A stretch of DNA of 64,000 bases, taken from positions 217,990,606-218,054,605 of the forward strand of contig NC_061115.1 of NCBI RefSeq assembly GCF_002878395.1, in the 5' to 3' direction. The DNA comes from Capsicum annuum. Its lineage: Eukaryota > Streptophyta > Magnoliopsida > Solanales > Solanaceae. Below, piece after piece: positions 11,978-22,851 of this stretch (the stretch's first letter is position 1; each line of letters opens with the position of its first letter). A program made the translations under genes and the position numbers. The notes below the pieces were generated by a model. That model saw only the letters and a list, made by a program, of their open reading frames with translations, was not told where the DNA came from and did not search any database.

Positions 11978-12775
11978 TAAAACCATGGTAATTCAAGTGA
12001 TATTTGTAAGGAGGCGTATTTCCTTGTTTGGACAATTCAAGGGGCATTCGTAAGGAGATGGACTTCCTTTTCTGGATAATTCAAGCAACATTTGTAAGGA
12101 GACACACTTCTTTGTCTGGATAATTCAAGCGACATTTGTAAGGAGATGCGCTTTTTTTTTTGGACAATTCAAGCAACATTTGTAAGGAGACATACTTCCT
12201 TGTTTTGATAATTCAAGAGGCATTGGTAAGGAGACGCACTTCCTTGTTTTAGTAATTCAAGCAGTATTGGTAATGAGATGCAATTTCTTGTTTTGGTTAT
12301 TCAAGAGGAATTGGTAAGGAAATGCACTTTCTTATTTTGGTAATTCAATAGGCATTGGTAAGGAGACACACTTCCTTATTTTGGTAATTCAACCAGCATT
12401 GGTAAGGGGATACACTTCCTTGTTTTGGTAATTCAAGAGGCATTGATAAGGAAATACACTTTCTTGTTTTGGTAATTCAAGAAGCACTGATAAAGAGACG
12501 TAATTTCTTGGTTTGGTAATTCAAGCGGCATTGGTAAGGAGACACACTTCCTTGTTTGATAATTCAAGCAATATTTGTAAGGAGATGCACTTCCTTGTTT
12601 TGGTAATTCAAGCAGTATGGGTAAGGAGACACACTTTCTTATTTTGGAAATTTAAGCGGCATTTGTAAGGAGGCACACTTTCTAGTCAAAATTTCTCAGT
12701 TTAATTCTTAGGAGACGCACTTTCTAGTCTTGATCATTCAATTTTACTCTCAAGAGATGCATTTCTTGGTCAAAG
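11978..12775 (+). repeat. Tandem array of 44-bp units (16 clear copies) in T
   Basis: The consensus unit begins GGTAATTCAAGCGGCATTGG and continues with TAAGGAGACACACTTCCTTG and TTTT. Copies are spaced very regularly at 42-45 bp from about 11990 to 12690. Two or three degenerate units follow to about 12775. Tandem arrays in this 3' untranslated part are known for Tat/Ogre-lineage elements and have been proposed as seeds of satellite DNA. Confidence 0.9.
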
Positions 12776-13379
12776 TCTTGATTTATCATTGCAACATGTA
12801 AGAAGATATGATGTGACTTTCCCAAAAGTCTTATGATGATAAACTGGGGAAAAATTTAATTTCTGTTTTTGGAACTTTATTTTTCTAGCAAATGGAATTT
12901 CTCGTTACAATAATTTTTATTTGGGATAATTTTCTTTCTAGTTTTGATGTGATTTCAGGAGCCCGTCTGAAGAATAGAGCGATTAAATGAAAGTCAAGCA
13001 ATAGAGTGGAAAAGTTGAAAGTCAAGTAAAAAGGGTAAGAGATAAAATATCAAGCAACTAGGTGAAGAAATTAATAGCCAAGCAATAAGTTGAAAAATTG
13101 CAAGTCAGGAGCCCGCCTGAAGAATAGGGTGATGAAACTCAAGTCAAGAGCCCAAAAGAAGTTGTATAGATAGGATTTTTGTAATTTAATTTATGTTTTA
13201 ACTTGTAATTTTCATTTTTGATGTAATGACAGAGCCGCGGACTGGAACCTCGACGGGACCTCACTCGATTCTCCAACTCGGTTGTCCTTCTTCCTTTTGT
13301 TTCTTCCTTTGAATAATGGTCGGGTCAAAATTCTGTCTCGTTGTCTACTTCTTTGTATGAAAACACTTTGTGTTTACAT
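12776..13379 (+). other. Non-coding 3' region of T up to the PPT
   Basis: About 600 bp contains a short repeat of 'ggagcccgtctgaagaata' and 'ggagcccgcctgaagaata' (near 12958 and 13108) and phrases such as 'gtcaagcaa'. I see no coding capacity. Confidence 0.5.
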
Positions 13380-13390
13380 GAAAAGAGGGG
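13380..13390 (+). other. Polypurine tract of T
   Basis: GAAAAGAGGGG lies 5 nt before the 3' LTR start (TGTAGACACG at 13396), where the plus-strand primer is expected. Confidence 0.8.
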
Positions 13391-13395
13391 CATGA

Positions 13396-15310
13396 TGTAG
13401 ACACGTCATTTTGTCCCTCCCCTAAAGAATTTTAACCATTTTTACTCTCGCCTTACCACATACCCTCACCCATATGATTATATCCCATAAAAATACAAAA
13501 AATAACAACCCTATCCTATCCAACTTTACACCTCATCCTAACAACCTACCCCACCCCATACCCCTACCCACCTACCCATGTACCCCTCCCCTTCATATTT
13601 TTCCTTTGGTTATCCCATAAGAGAACAAAAAATAAAAGGGGACAACACCACATTCACTCAGAAGGGGCAAAAGAAAAAGGGAAGACACCCAGCTGACTCC
13701 ACTGATTTCTTTACCAACAAGAATATATAATTGAACACAATACAAAAAAGGAATGAGGGCAACATTATCTTCTCCATTTTTCTCTTACATACACATACTA
13801 ACACATACAAACGCCATTGAAGACCCTATTTTTCTTCTCCTTACTTCTCCATTATCACACACCCATAGAGATATCATTTTTTCTCTCTTCTATTCTTCCT
13901 TTTGCAATACGCGCACCCAGTATATAGTAAATCGTGCGCACACACGTATTGAGCAAAAAATCAAAATGAAAATAAAGAGGATTTGAGGGTTTTGATTGTT
14001 CTTTCTTTAGTTTTTCTGGTGAAATCTCGCCGGAATCATTTTCAAGTTCATCGTCTCAACCTACTCAGCCTCGAAAACCCCCATATACTCTTTTTTATTC
14101 TTGATTTATGGATAGGATTGCACTGGAATCAACATCCATCGTGAGTTGGATTAAAATCAGCCCCAAGTCCGTTCCCGTCGTTGATTGAGTCAGTATAAGT
14201 GTTGGTTATTGTAGTCAATTTTGGGTTGCTTGTTTATTGATACCGTGTTGGGATTTTGTCGTTGTTGAGGTTTCCTATTCGGGCTTTTGGATTCGGGCTT
14301 TTTTTTTAACTCATATCATCAATAATAGTCATATCAGAAGGTCCAATTCTACCCTCTCTCCTTTTAATTTTTACGTGATTATGAATGATTTGTGTATTTG
14401 CATGTTTGACTCCCTGTTGGTTGTTTGCTTGATGTTGAATTTGGAGGAGAAAACTTGATTGATGAATCGCGTATAAAATTAGTTTGATCATGTGGTTAAA
14501 AAATGGATTTGGGGGTGAGAATTGAAAATTTGATATAATTGGTGATTTTGGTTAGTTTGATTTAATTATTTGTTTGATGTGAAATGACCGTTAATTGAAA
14601 TTGGTAGTATCATGATACACCGATTGATTTAGGCAAACGTAGGTTGGGTAGGCAAAGTTTAGAATTTGTGATTTTGTTGAATGTTTGAAATTTGGGTGAA
14701 TGATTTGGTTTTCTTGCATTGAAAAATTATACTCATTTGGCCGGGAAATACCCCAAGGTATTTGTATTGACTTATTCGGGAAATGATCCAAAGTATTTTA
14801 TACTCGGATGATGTTCGTGATGAAGGTCCAAGGCATCGGGTAAAACGTCGGAGCATAGTTTAGAATAGGATTTATATTTTTTTTGCATTTTTCTATTTTT
14901 GGATTGTAATAATTGGACTGGACACTATAATTTTGGATTTGTTTGTTTATTTGATTGATTAGTTTGTATGTTTTTGTGTGATTTATACACTTTTAGTGTC
15001 GAATTAGCTGATATGCTCCACCAAGCGACCGTGGTTGAACCACGGGATCGAGGGGTGCCTAACACCTTCCCCTCGGTCAACAGAATTTCTTAGCCGGAAT
15101 CTCTGTTCGCAGATTAGTTTTAGAGTAAAACTGTTTTGAAAAGGATTTCCAAAGGTGACTTGGCACACCCGATTTATGCCAATTAGAGACTCTGAGTTAA
15201 TTGTAAAATGAATCCTTTTCGGAACAAATTTTGTTCTTTTGTCACTTTATTAATAAAAACCCTTTCGAACCTTAAAATTGATTTTTTTTGGTTAAAAACA
15301 GGGTGTCACA
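13396..15310 (+). repeat. 3' LTR of T
   Basis: This 1915-bp copy starts TGTAGACACG and ends GGTGTCACA. The CCAAT duplication follows at 15311-15315. It keeps the TG...CA ends that the 5' copy has partly lost. Confidence 0.9.
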
Positions 15311-15315
15311 CCAAT

Positions 15316-15601
15316 GTAAATAGGGCCTATGATCACCGAATAAACTCATGCATTATGTTGTGATGATGATGATTTACAGAACTCGTGTGCAAGGTCATCC
15401 CTATGTAAAGTCTCATTTTCTCATGTTTTGTGCTTTTACGTTTCACTAGGGGTTACCATGAAGCTCGTTTGATGCCTGAACATTTTTTTTATGTGAAGGA
15501 GACATGTCCAGCACAAGGTTTTGTTCTTTATTCCACACTTTTATAACTTCAAAAGGTCCCCACCCATCATTCGGGGACGAATGATCCCAAGGCAGAGATA
15601 A
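15316..15601 (+). mobile_element. Interior of E, right part, with PPT
   Basis: The interior of E resumes after T. The last 90 bp match the corresponding part of D (39708-39780, minus strand), including the hairpin at 15566-15585. The purine-rich AAGGCAGAGATAA directly before the 3' LTR is the presumed PPT. Confidence 0.75.
15566..15585 (+). other. Perfect stem-loop just upstream of the E PPT
   Basis: ATCATTCGGGGACGAATGAT has 8-bp perfect arms around GGGA. The same hairpin is found in D (39724-39743) and beside D's 5' LTR (56194-56213, one change). A related one precedes the PPT of C (34949-34968). Confidence 0.75.
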
Positions 15602-17846
15602 TGTAACACCCCGTACTTTTGGGCTAGAATCTAGACCCACGTTCCTACTCGTATAGACCTGAATAAGATGATTCCTTGTTTATATATGTGTGGTGATCAA
15701 TCCTATAGTGTGTTAAAACCTTTAAATATGACTTGAGGTCACAAAAATCTCCTAACTCCAAGATGAGTTGGAAACATTTCTACTAATTAAGTTTTAGGGC
15801 CTGTTTAAACTTGGGTAAACTTCCATTGACAATAACTCCTGGTATATGATGAATTACAGGGACTACTATATATCAAATGAAAGGTCTTTGAAGTATCTTT
15901 TCAATGATACTAATTTTGGCCAAATCCGATATCCGAACAAAAAGTTACAGCCATTTTCGTGATAGAGGCAGTAGCTGCGCGCGATTAGCGTGCGACGCAC
16001 GCTATGTCGCACGCCCCAAATTTTCAGTTTCTCTTTTTGTGTGTTTTAAGGGCAATTTGGACCTTTAATTCACCCTAACCCATCCATAACATAAAATATC
16101 ATCCCTAAGGAGCATTAGATAACAGTTTTTCTCTAACTAAAAACCCTCGCCACCTCTAAGAACAAGAAATCAAGAATTCATCCTTGTAAGTCAAGATCTT
16201 CAAGAAGAGTTTCAAGAATAGGGTTCCAATCTTCAAATCAAGAAACATTAAGATATGTGGGACTTCTCTAAACATCATGGGCATAGTTTTTCTATTGTTT
16301 TAATTATGTTAAAGATCCCCAATTATATTTACAAAGAAAGGGTTTAGAATTGCTTGAAAAACACGTCATGAAATTGTTTTGAAGGAAATGCATCTTGTCT
16401 TGAATTGTCTATCACAAATTTTGAATACAACTATATATCTATGTTTTGGGGTGCAATGAAAATTTTGAACGAGAGCATGAATGATCAAAACTCCCTCTTT
16501 ATCATGATATTTTTGGATTTATATTGTTATGGGTTGTTTAAAGGCATGAACTTTTCGAGATGGAAACTAAGTAGTAAATACTTGTTCAATGATCATGGAT
16601 TTGTACTATTTATGATATGTCAAGAGGTTTTTTTCAAATGGTAAATGTTCATTGTGTCAAATTAACCTTTTTCCTTGAATCTTAAATAACACGAATATGA
16701 GATGGACACCTATTGTTTGTATAAATGAGAGGAGAGTGTTTTGATGAAAACGTGAATGAAAGATCTTATGCATATCTCTCTCTCACTTGGTGTTTTAAAA
16801 GCTATGGGTGGTCATTAACATGGTAATACATGAAAAGGGCTACAGATTGATAAGATGTGATTTGATTGACTTGTAAGTCAGGGTATGATGATACTTGGTG
16901 ATTATATGCCCTTAACAAGATAAATATTGAATATTTTGAACGTATGAAGCATGTTTGATTTAAAAGAACTAAAAGTTGGGCTTAAGAGAGTTAGATGGTT
17001 ACTCGAAGAAAGAACGAGTCAGATGACTCTATGCCGAAAATCGTGAATTGCCGATACGGGAAATAGCTACCCTTCTATGTTATCTTGTGTACCTAGTACT
17101 TTGTCATCCCAAATCGTGACTTATGGTTTGGAGCCCTGCTTTGTGATCTTGAGCCCATCCACGACATAATGACTTGATTGGGATTGTGGCACCTTACTGT
17201 GTGATCTTGTGTGCTCTTCCCTCACTAGCACTCCAATCTTGGTGGCAATCGAGATTTGGTAGTAGGTGAAAAATGTGAAATTGTAGGATGTACCATCTAA
17301 CTCAGAAGAATAACAAAGAGTGAGGCAAGGTTATCAAGAACTATTTTGAAATTATTAAATATGCCCATGTATTCTTACTTATATAAAGCTCTCTGTTACT
17401 ATGAATTACTCTCATCTATTTTGTATAAAAACATGTTATTTTGAGTTGTTTCATATACCAGTACATCTGTATTGACCCCCCTATATTTTAGGATCTGAGC
17501 CACAGTCCCGGGATCCAACTAATCAATAGATTGGATTGTTCGAAGTTTGTAGGGGGTGAGCCTTCTTTATTTCGAACTAGGGGCCTTGTCCTAGTTTTAG
17601 TTATGATGATTGGTCTTGATGTACTAGAGATTTTGCAGACAGATGGTAGATATTGTTGAGGGTTTATTGATTTCTTTCGACTGTTCAGTCGTATGATGTT
17701 ATTGATCATGTTTTCATATGAATCCATTTCCTCATTCTCTTTATGATTGTTTGAATGTGTGTATGATTGCCTTTTAACAAAGAGGCGCTCGGGCCTTTAC
17801 GGCTTGGGATGCTCATCACGGCCAGGGTCTGGTTCGGGTCGTGACA
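15602..17846 (+). repeat. 3' LTR of E
   Basis: This 2245-bp LTR begins TGTAACACCCCG and ends GGGTCGTGACA. It is followed directly by B integrase sequence on the other strand, so E is inserted in B. The 5-bp target duplication should be ATACA (17847-17851), with its partner left of the window. The start resembles the LTRs of D, supporting one family. Confidence 0.85.
15987..16003. other. GC-rich perfect palindrome in the E LTR
   Basis: AGCGTGCG-A-CGCACGCT is a perfect 8+1+8 palindrome in an otherwise AT-rich LTR, and more CGCACGC follows. The B LTR has nearly the same motif at 24931-24945, and the LTR fragment at 2110-2205 has related motifs. Its role is unknown. Confidence 0.7.
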
Positions 17847-18291
17847 ATACATCTTAGTAGAGCCTGGATGTACAACATTCCTCAAAGTGTGAGCTTCGTC
17901 AAGGATTCTTTTCCACAACCCATCTACATCTAGCATACATAATCTACCCTGATAACTCAGAATTCCATCACCACCAATTCAAAAGACATCACCTTCTGTT
18001 GCCCCACATCTTTCTTAATTTGCTTCAAAATTGGATCTTCGGCCTGCTTCTCTTTGACTTCTGCACAAAGGGAAGATTTATCTATCTCATGAACAACCAC
18101 TGCTCCATCTTCGGAATCCAAAAGTCGCATCCATAGATTTGCAAGTCAGTAAATATCCTTTACTATCTCTCTCTTCCCTTCCTTAACATAAGAAAGACTG
18201 CCCATAGATAACCTACTAAGGGCATCAACCACCACATTCTCCTTGCCCGAATGATATGCAGGCTCATGTCATAATCCTTTAACAGTTCCAT
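17847..18291 (-). pseudogene. B integrase N-terminal part, cut by E
   Basis: This is the region after RNase H. At 17847-17945 the minus strand encodes the start of the integrase zinc-binding region; its order of residues matches C at 33560-33660 (LRKRILDKAHT...VVHPGSTKMY in C). It stops exactly at the E LTR boundary. The linker contains several disruptions. The catalytic core is not in the window. Confidence 0.7.
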
Positions 18292-19402
18292 TCAACACCT
18301 TTGTCTAAGGTTTAATTCTTTCTGTGAGAATAAATAATGCAAACTCTTGTGGTCAATGAAAATATGAACATGTACCCCATAAAGGTAATGCCGCCATATC
18401 CCAAGAACAAATACCGCAACCACTACATCCAAGTCATGGTTAAAGTAATTGCGCTCATGCACTTTCAGCTGCCTAAATGCATAAGGCACCACCTTACCAT
18501 GCTGCATAAGTACACACCTAAGTCCCACACGAGACACATCACAGTACACAACAAAGCCCTCTGTTCCTTTCGAAAGAGTCAAAACAGGAGAAGTTATCAA
18601 CTTATCTTTGAACTTCTCAAAACCATTCTCACAGGAGTCAGACCACACAAACTTTACCTTTCTCTGTGTCAAATTAGTGAGTGGAGTAGCTATGGAAGAA
18701 AAACTCTCTACGAACCTTCTGTAATACCCTGCCAAACCTAAGAAGCTCCGAATGTCGATTGGAGTGTTGGGTCTGGACCATTTTCTCACTGCCTTAACCT
18801 TTTGGGGATCAACCTTAATTCCCTCACTAGACATAATATACCCCAAGAAAGCAATAACATTTAGCCAGAATTCACATTTGGAAAACTTTGCACACAACTT
18901 ATGATCTTTGAGAGTCTGAAGAATAATTTGAATGTGATTGGCATAGTCCTGCACACTCTTAGAATAGATCAAAATATCATTAATAAAAACTATGATAAAT
19001 AGATCTAGAAACTGACAGAACACCCTATTCATTAGGTCCATGAAATCTGCAGGGCGTTAGTCAACCCGAAAGACATAAATATGAATTGATAATGACCTTA
19101 GCGGGTTCGGAAACTTGCTTTTGGAATATATGACTCTCTAACCTTTAACTGATGATATCCCGAACGAAGGTCTATCTTTGAAAAATATCTAGCACCCTAA
19201 AGCTGGTAAAAAAGATCATCAATTCTAGGAAGAAGATAATTATTTTTAACGGTGACCTAATTTAGCTGACGATAATCTATACATATATGGAGGGAACCAT
19301 ATTTCTTCCACATGAAAAGAACAGGTGCAACCCAGAGAGAAACACTAGGAAGGATAAAACCTTTGTCTAGAAGATCTGTTAGTTGCTCTTTCAACTCTTT
19401 TA
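18292..19402 (-). pseudogene. B reverse transcriptase (C-terminal two thirds) and RNase H
   Basis: Minus-strand frames give the RT fingers/palm region from 19402 ([16 protein letters not shown]). After disruptions near 19040-19250, a 249-aa open stretch (19041-18292) covers the palm, thumb and RNase H, with motifs VAFL-like 'VIAFLGYI', 'SFLGLAGYYRRFV' and 'IFIDHKSLHYLFSQKELN'. The normal FIDD active site reads FIND near 18980, so one catalytic aspartate is lost and the copy could not work even if the frame were open. The antisense 134-aa ORF at 18337-18741 is a shadow. Confidence 0.85.
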
Positions 19403-19631
19403 GTTCTTGATACGAGACAAAGAGGCCTCTTAACTTTCAAGGATATGATTGGAGACGAATACATTGAGATTCGAGCTTGGGGGCTACTCAACTAAGAAGT
19501 AAAAGCATTGAAGTTTCAAGAAGGCCTTTCAAAACACTCTAAGGCTTCCCAATTATACATGCCAAAGCCGCCACTTTGTAATGGCTCATTAAGGGCCTTT
19601 TGGACATTTTGTGTAATAGTTTAACCTAGGC

Positions 19632-19640
19632 TATAAATAG
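19632..19640 (+). promoter_or_regulatory. Probable TATA box in S
   Basis: TATAAATAG lies 225 bp from the left end of S, in the position expected for the U3/R boundary of an LTR. Confidence 0.5.
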
Positions 19641-19870
19641 AATATGTTAGGTCATTTTCCCATAACTTTGATGATATTTTACAAGGTGAATTCCTTGTAA
19701 ACAAGTTGGATATAACTTGTGTTGGTGCTAGTTTTGAAATATTTGTTGCTTGGGAATCTTGTTCCCTTGAGGTCACCGTAGAGCTTGGTGTTAATTGTAT
19801 GAATTCTTGGGTATTTATGTTTAATATATACTTAAGTTCATAGTGTTTGTAATTTGTATGTCAAGTTACC

Positions 19871-20632
19871 TATTTATCTATCTATCTGTTTGTCTATCTA
19901 TCTATCTATCTATNNNNNNNNNNNNNNNNNNNNNNNNNNNNNNNNNNNNNNNNNNNNNNNNNNNNNNNNNNNNNNNNNNNNNNNNNNNNNNNNNNNNNNN
20001 NNNNNNNNNNNNNTATCTGTCTGTCTATCTGTCTATCTGTCTATCTGTCTATCTGTCTATCTATCTATCTGTCTGTCTATCTGTCTATCTGTCTATCTGT
20101 CTGTCTATCTGTCTGTCTATCTGTCTATCTGTCTGTTTATCTGTCTGTCTGTCTGTCTGTCTGTCAGTCTGTCTGTCTGTCAGTCAGTCTGTCTGTCTGT
20201 CTATCTGTCTATCTGTCTCTCTGTCTGTCCGTTTGTCCATCTGTCCATCTGTCCATGTGTCCATCTTTCTATTTGTCTGTCTATCCGTCTATCCGTGTAT
20301 CCGTCTATCCTATCTATCCGTCTGTCCGTCTGTCCGTCTGTTTGTTTGTCTATCTGTCCATCTGTCCATCTATCCATCTATCCATCTGTCCATCTATCCA
20401 TCTATCTATCTATCCATCTATCCCTCTATTCCTCTATTCTTTCTGTCTTTCTGTCTTTTCGTCTTTCCGTCTTTTCGTCTTTTCGTCTTTTCATCTTTTC
20501 ATCTTTCCATCTTTCCGTCTGTCCGTCTATCCATCTATCCGTCTGTTCGTCTGTCCATCTGTCCATCTCTCCATCCGTCCATCTGTCCATCCATCCGTCT
20601 GTCTATCTAGCTATCTATCTATCTATCTATTT
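19871..20632 (+). repeat. Compound tetranucleotide microsatellite (TATC/TGTC/TCCA family)
   Basis: An almost pure pyrimidine-rich repeat runs from TATC units through TGTC, then TCCATC and TCCGTC variants, then TTTCGTC/TTTCATC, and back to TATC. The long ORFs across it, rich in L-S-V/I-Y and C, are artefacts of the repeat. It contains the assembly gap 19914-20013. Confidence 0.95.
19914..20013. other. Assembly gap (100 N)
   Basis: Exactly 100 N, a usual placeholder for unknown length, inside the microsatellite. The true array is probably longer. Confidence 0.95.
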
Positions 20633-20898
20633 CATTGTTATTGTTGTTCATTGTCAGATTTGGTGTCCCAAAACTGAGACTTTGTATTTTTCTTGTTCTT
20701 GTGCTTATGTTGTTAGTCTAGTTTGTTGGCTCTTTAATTTTAGAGGTGTTGAACACCTTAATATCTTATTGTTATTGTGTTTTCTTTGTTGTTGTAGTGA
20801 ATCCAAGAGTGGTCACCAAAGGGGTCCCCGGTTCTCCTAACTTGTGGACTGTTTTGGTGTTTGTTTTGTGTCTCCTTTGTTGATCTTGTATCAGTTCT

Positions 20899-21560
20899 GT
20901 AGGAGCCATTCTATATGGCAGAATTGAGAAGGGACCGGTGTATAGCGGTAAGTTAATACTAAAATCTATCTCCTTATCAGGTGGTATTCCTGGGAGATTA
21001 TCTGGAAAGACTTCGGGAAATTTATTTATAACAGGGACTGACTGAAGAGAAGGAGTCTCAACATTAGAATATTTTACTTAGATCATATGATATAGACAAT
21101 ATCTGGAAATGAGCTTACGGGCTCTAAGATAAGATATAAAGTTCCCTTTAGGTGCTAAAGAATGTCCCTCCCACTCTATCACTGGTTCATTTGGAAAAGA
21201 AAAAGTGACTCTTCAGGTTCTACAATCTTGTGTGGCATAGAACGAATGGAGCTAGTCCATTCCTAAGATAGCATCAAACTCAACCATATCAAGCTCTATC
21301 AGGTCTGCCACCATATCCCGACTATAAATAGACACAACATAATTTTTATACACCTTCCTAGCCACAACAGAATCTCCCACCGAAGTGGAAACAGAGAAAG
21401 GTTCAACAATTACATCAAGCTCAAACCCAAAAACAACTACCACATAAGGGGTCACATAATATAGGGTAGACTCGGGATCAAGTAACACATACACATCACG
21501 AGAGAAAATCTGTAACGTACCCGTGACCACATCTGGCGATGCTTCTGCCTCCTAGCTGTT
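20899..21560 (-). pseudogene. B aspartic protease and start of RT
   Basis: The minus strand from about 21530 gives the protease region. The catalytic loop, normally D-[ST/P]-G, reads LLDPESTLYYVTP, with glycine changed to glutamate. 'DLIELDMVEFDAILGMD' lies near 21260. Several disruptions follow before the RT start (20990-20899, ending in the motif YR-MAP-T/I-E). S interrupts it at 20893. Protease would cleave the Gag-Pol polyprotein; this copy is inactive. Confidence 0.8.
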
Positions 21561-21679
21561 GGAAAAAAGTATATAACCTGTTGTGACCGCTTTCGATAGT
21601 TGGAGTGGCGCCCTTGGGCGGTGGTGGTAGAGTGAAAGAATTAGCCTGTGACTTGGCTCCCTCAACACTACCTCTCACT

Positions 21680-22851
21680 GTCGGACAATCCCTCTGGATA
21701 TGGCCTAGCTAGCCACACGAATAACATACCATGGAACCAAACTGGCATCTTCTTGGATGATTTCTCCCACATCTTCCTCAACACAGGTATGACCGAGAAG
21801 TCTGATCTATACTTCCCTGAGACTGGGCACCCTGCACTTTCGTCCCTTGACTAGACTAAAAATTTTGGCATCGCTAATCAGCTGGAGATGTGGGCACCGG
21901 AGCACTGACTATGGACTGAGCATTATCCCAATTCTTCTTCTTTTTCTGCTATCTGTTACCCCAATTACCACTCTATGGCTGACTGTGGCTCTGGTCTGCT
22001 ATTCTGACCCTCTTGGCCTGCCTGTTCTTCTCTCTAGATTCAACGATTCTCTTATTCTTCTCCTCTACCTACTGCATGTGGACTGACAGTCTAGAGAAGT
22101 CCATATCCCTGTTTAGCATTGCCCTTTTACAGTTGAGCACCAAGTCATCTGAAAAGTCGAATGCAAATTTTCTCATATGGGCTCTCATATTACGAGCCAT
22201 CTCCGGAGCATAATAGGCTAGTTGGTTGAACTTTAGAGTGTACTCCTTGACACTAATTTTTCCTTGCTTTAGGTTCATAAACTCTTTAGCTTTGGCCTCC
22301 TTCAACTTTAGAGGAAAGAATCGATCTAGGAAGGCTTCCACGAACTCACCCCATACTGTGGGCTCAACATTCTTACCCTTAGAATCTTCCCACTCACTAT
22401 ACCGCTGATTCGTAACTTCTTTAAGCTGATAAGCTACTAGTTTCACCCCTTCTACCTCATCTATATGCATCACCCTAAAAATATTCTCCATCTTATCGAT
22501 AAACTTCTGTGGCGAATTCATCCTCATGAACTGACCCACCCTAGTAACCTCAGATATAACAAATGTAGGCCTAACATCCTCTGACCGTTGAGTCTGTGTA
22601 GCCACCAACTACGCAAGCATATGAATTAACTGCCTAAATTCTGCATAAGATACCTCTCTCTCATGAGGTTGGGTGTGGTTGGTCACCAATCGGGGAGCTC
22701 TAGGTGCCCTGGGTGGGCTGGTATGAGTAGGTGGGACTCTTAAAGTAACAACATCTTTTGGAGTTTGAGCTCTATTGTGTGTACTCATCCCATGAGTGGG
22801 ATGGACTTTATCAGTTTGAGCATTTTGATCGCTAGAGCGACGTAGAGGCAT
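21680..22851 (-). pseudogene. B gag
   Basis: Start ATG at 22849-22851. The frame is open to 22611 (stop after ...QLIHMLA), then again from 22608 to 22069. The capsid domain shows motifs such as KEYTLKFNQLAYYAPEM and FVEAFLDRFFPLKL. After a stop at 22069-22071 (in ...SVHMQ*) the similarity continues. A zinc knuckle of the CCHC type (CYSCG.LGHIQRDC, with a stop replacing one residue) lies near 21690-21735. Length and order match C gag. Most stops fit single C-to-T changes in glutamine codons. Confidence 0.85.

Larger units (their letters stand above)
3995..15310 (+). mobile_element. Element T: complete Tat/Ogre-like non-autonomous LTR retrotransposon (gag only)
   Basis: This is an intact 11.3-kb insertion. 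Its two LTRs are 3995-5923 and 13396-15310, with a tRNA-Arg-type PBS at 5928, a PPT at 13380 and a perfect 5-bp target duplication CCAAT (3990-3994 and 15311-15315). The interior carries a repetitive leader, one decayed gag (7675-9506) and two tandem arrays (10853-11166 and 11978-12700). I find no protease, RT, RNase H or integrase. Autonomous Tat elements carry pol between gag and the 3' region, so T fits the terminal-repeat-with-gag (TR-GAG) type of non-autonomous element. It interrupts E. The 5' LTR start has mutated from TG to TA. Confidence 0.9.
19408..20893 (+). mobile_element. Insertion S: solo LTR or short non-autonomous LTR element with a 5-bp TSD
   Basis: It starts TGATACGAG and ends CTTGTATCA, giving TG...CA ends and a 6-bp terminal inverted repeat (TGATAC/GTATCA). 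The 5-bp duplication GTTCT flanks it at 19403-19407 and 20894-20898. Removing it rejoins the B RT in the same order as in C. A TATA box (TATAAATAG, 19632-19640) is placed as in an LTR promoter on the plus strand. About half of it is a tetranucleotide microsatellite holding a 100-N gap. I found no internal PBS, PPT or coding sequence, so a solo LTR is the simplest reading. Confidence 0.8.

Noticed and set aside
11978..12775. Regular 44-bp repeats considered as a CRISPR-like array
   Set aside because: There is no alternation of constant repeat and unique spacer; the whole unit repeats, inside a plant retrotransposon.
15602..17846. 15602-17846 as a solo LTR
   Set aside because: The flanking 5-mers differ (GATAA and ATACA), and the upstream sequence has the PPT and hairpin of E, so it is a 3' LTR.
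18337..18741. 134-aa plus-strand ORF
   Set aside because: It is antisense to the B RT/RNase H frame, which has clear domain motifs.
19843..20840. Long ORFs (up to 328 aa) rich in L, S, Y, C, V and P
   Set aside because: They run through a tetranucleotide microsatellite and a block of N; open frames are automatic in such a repeat.
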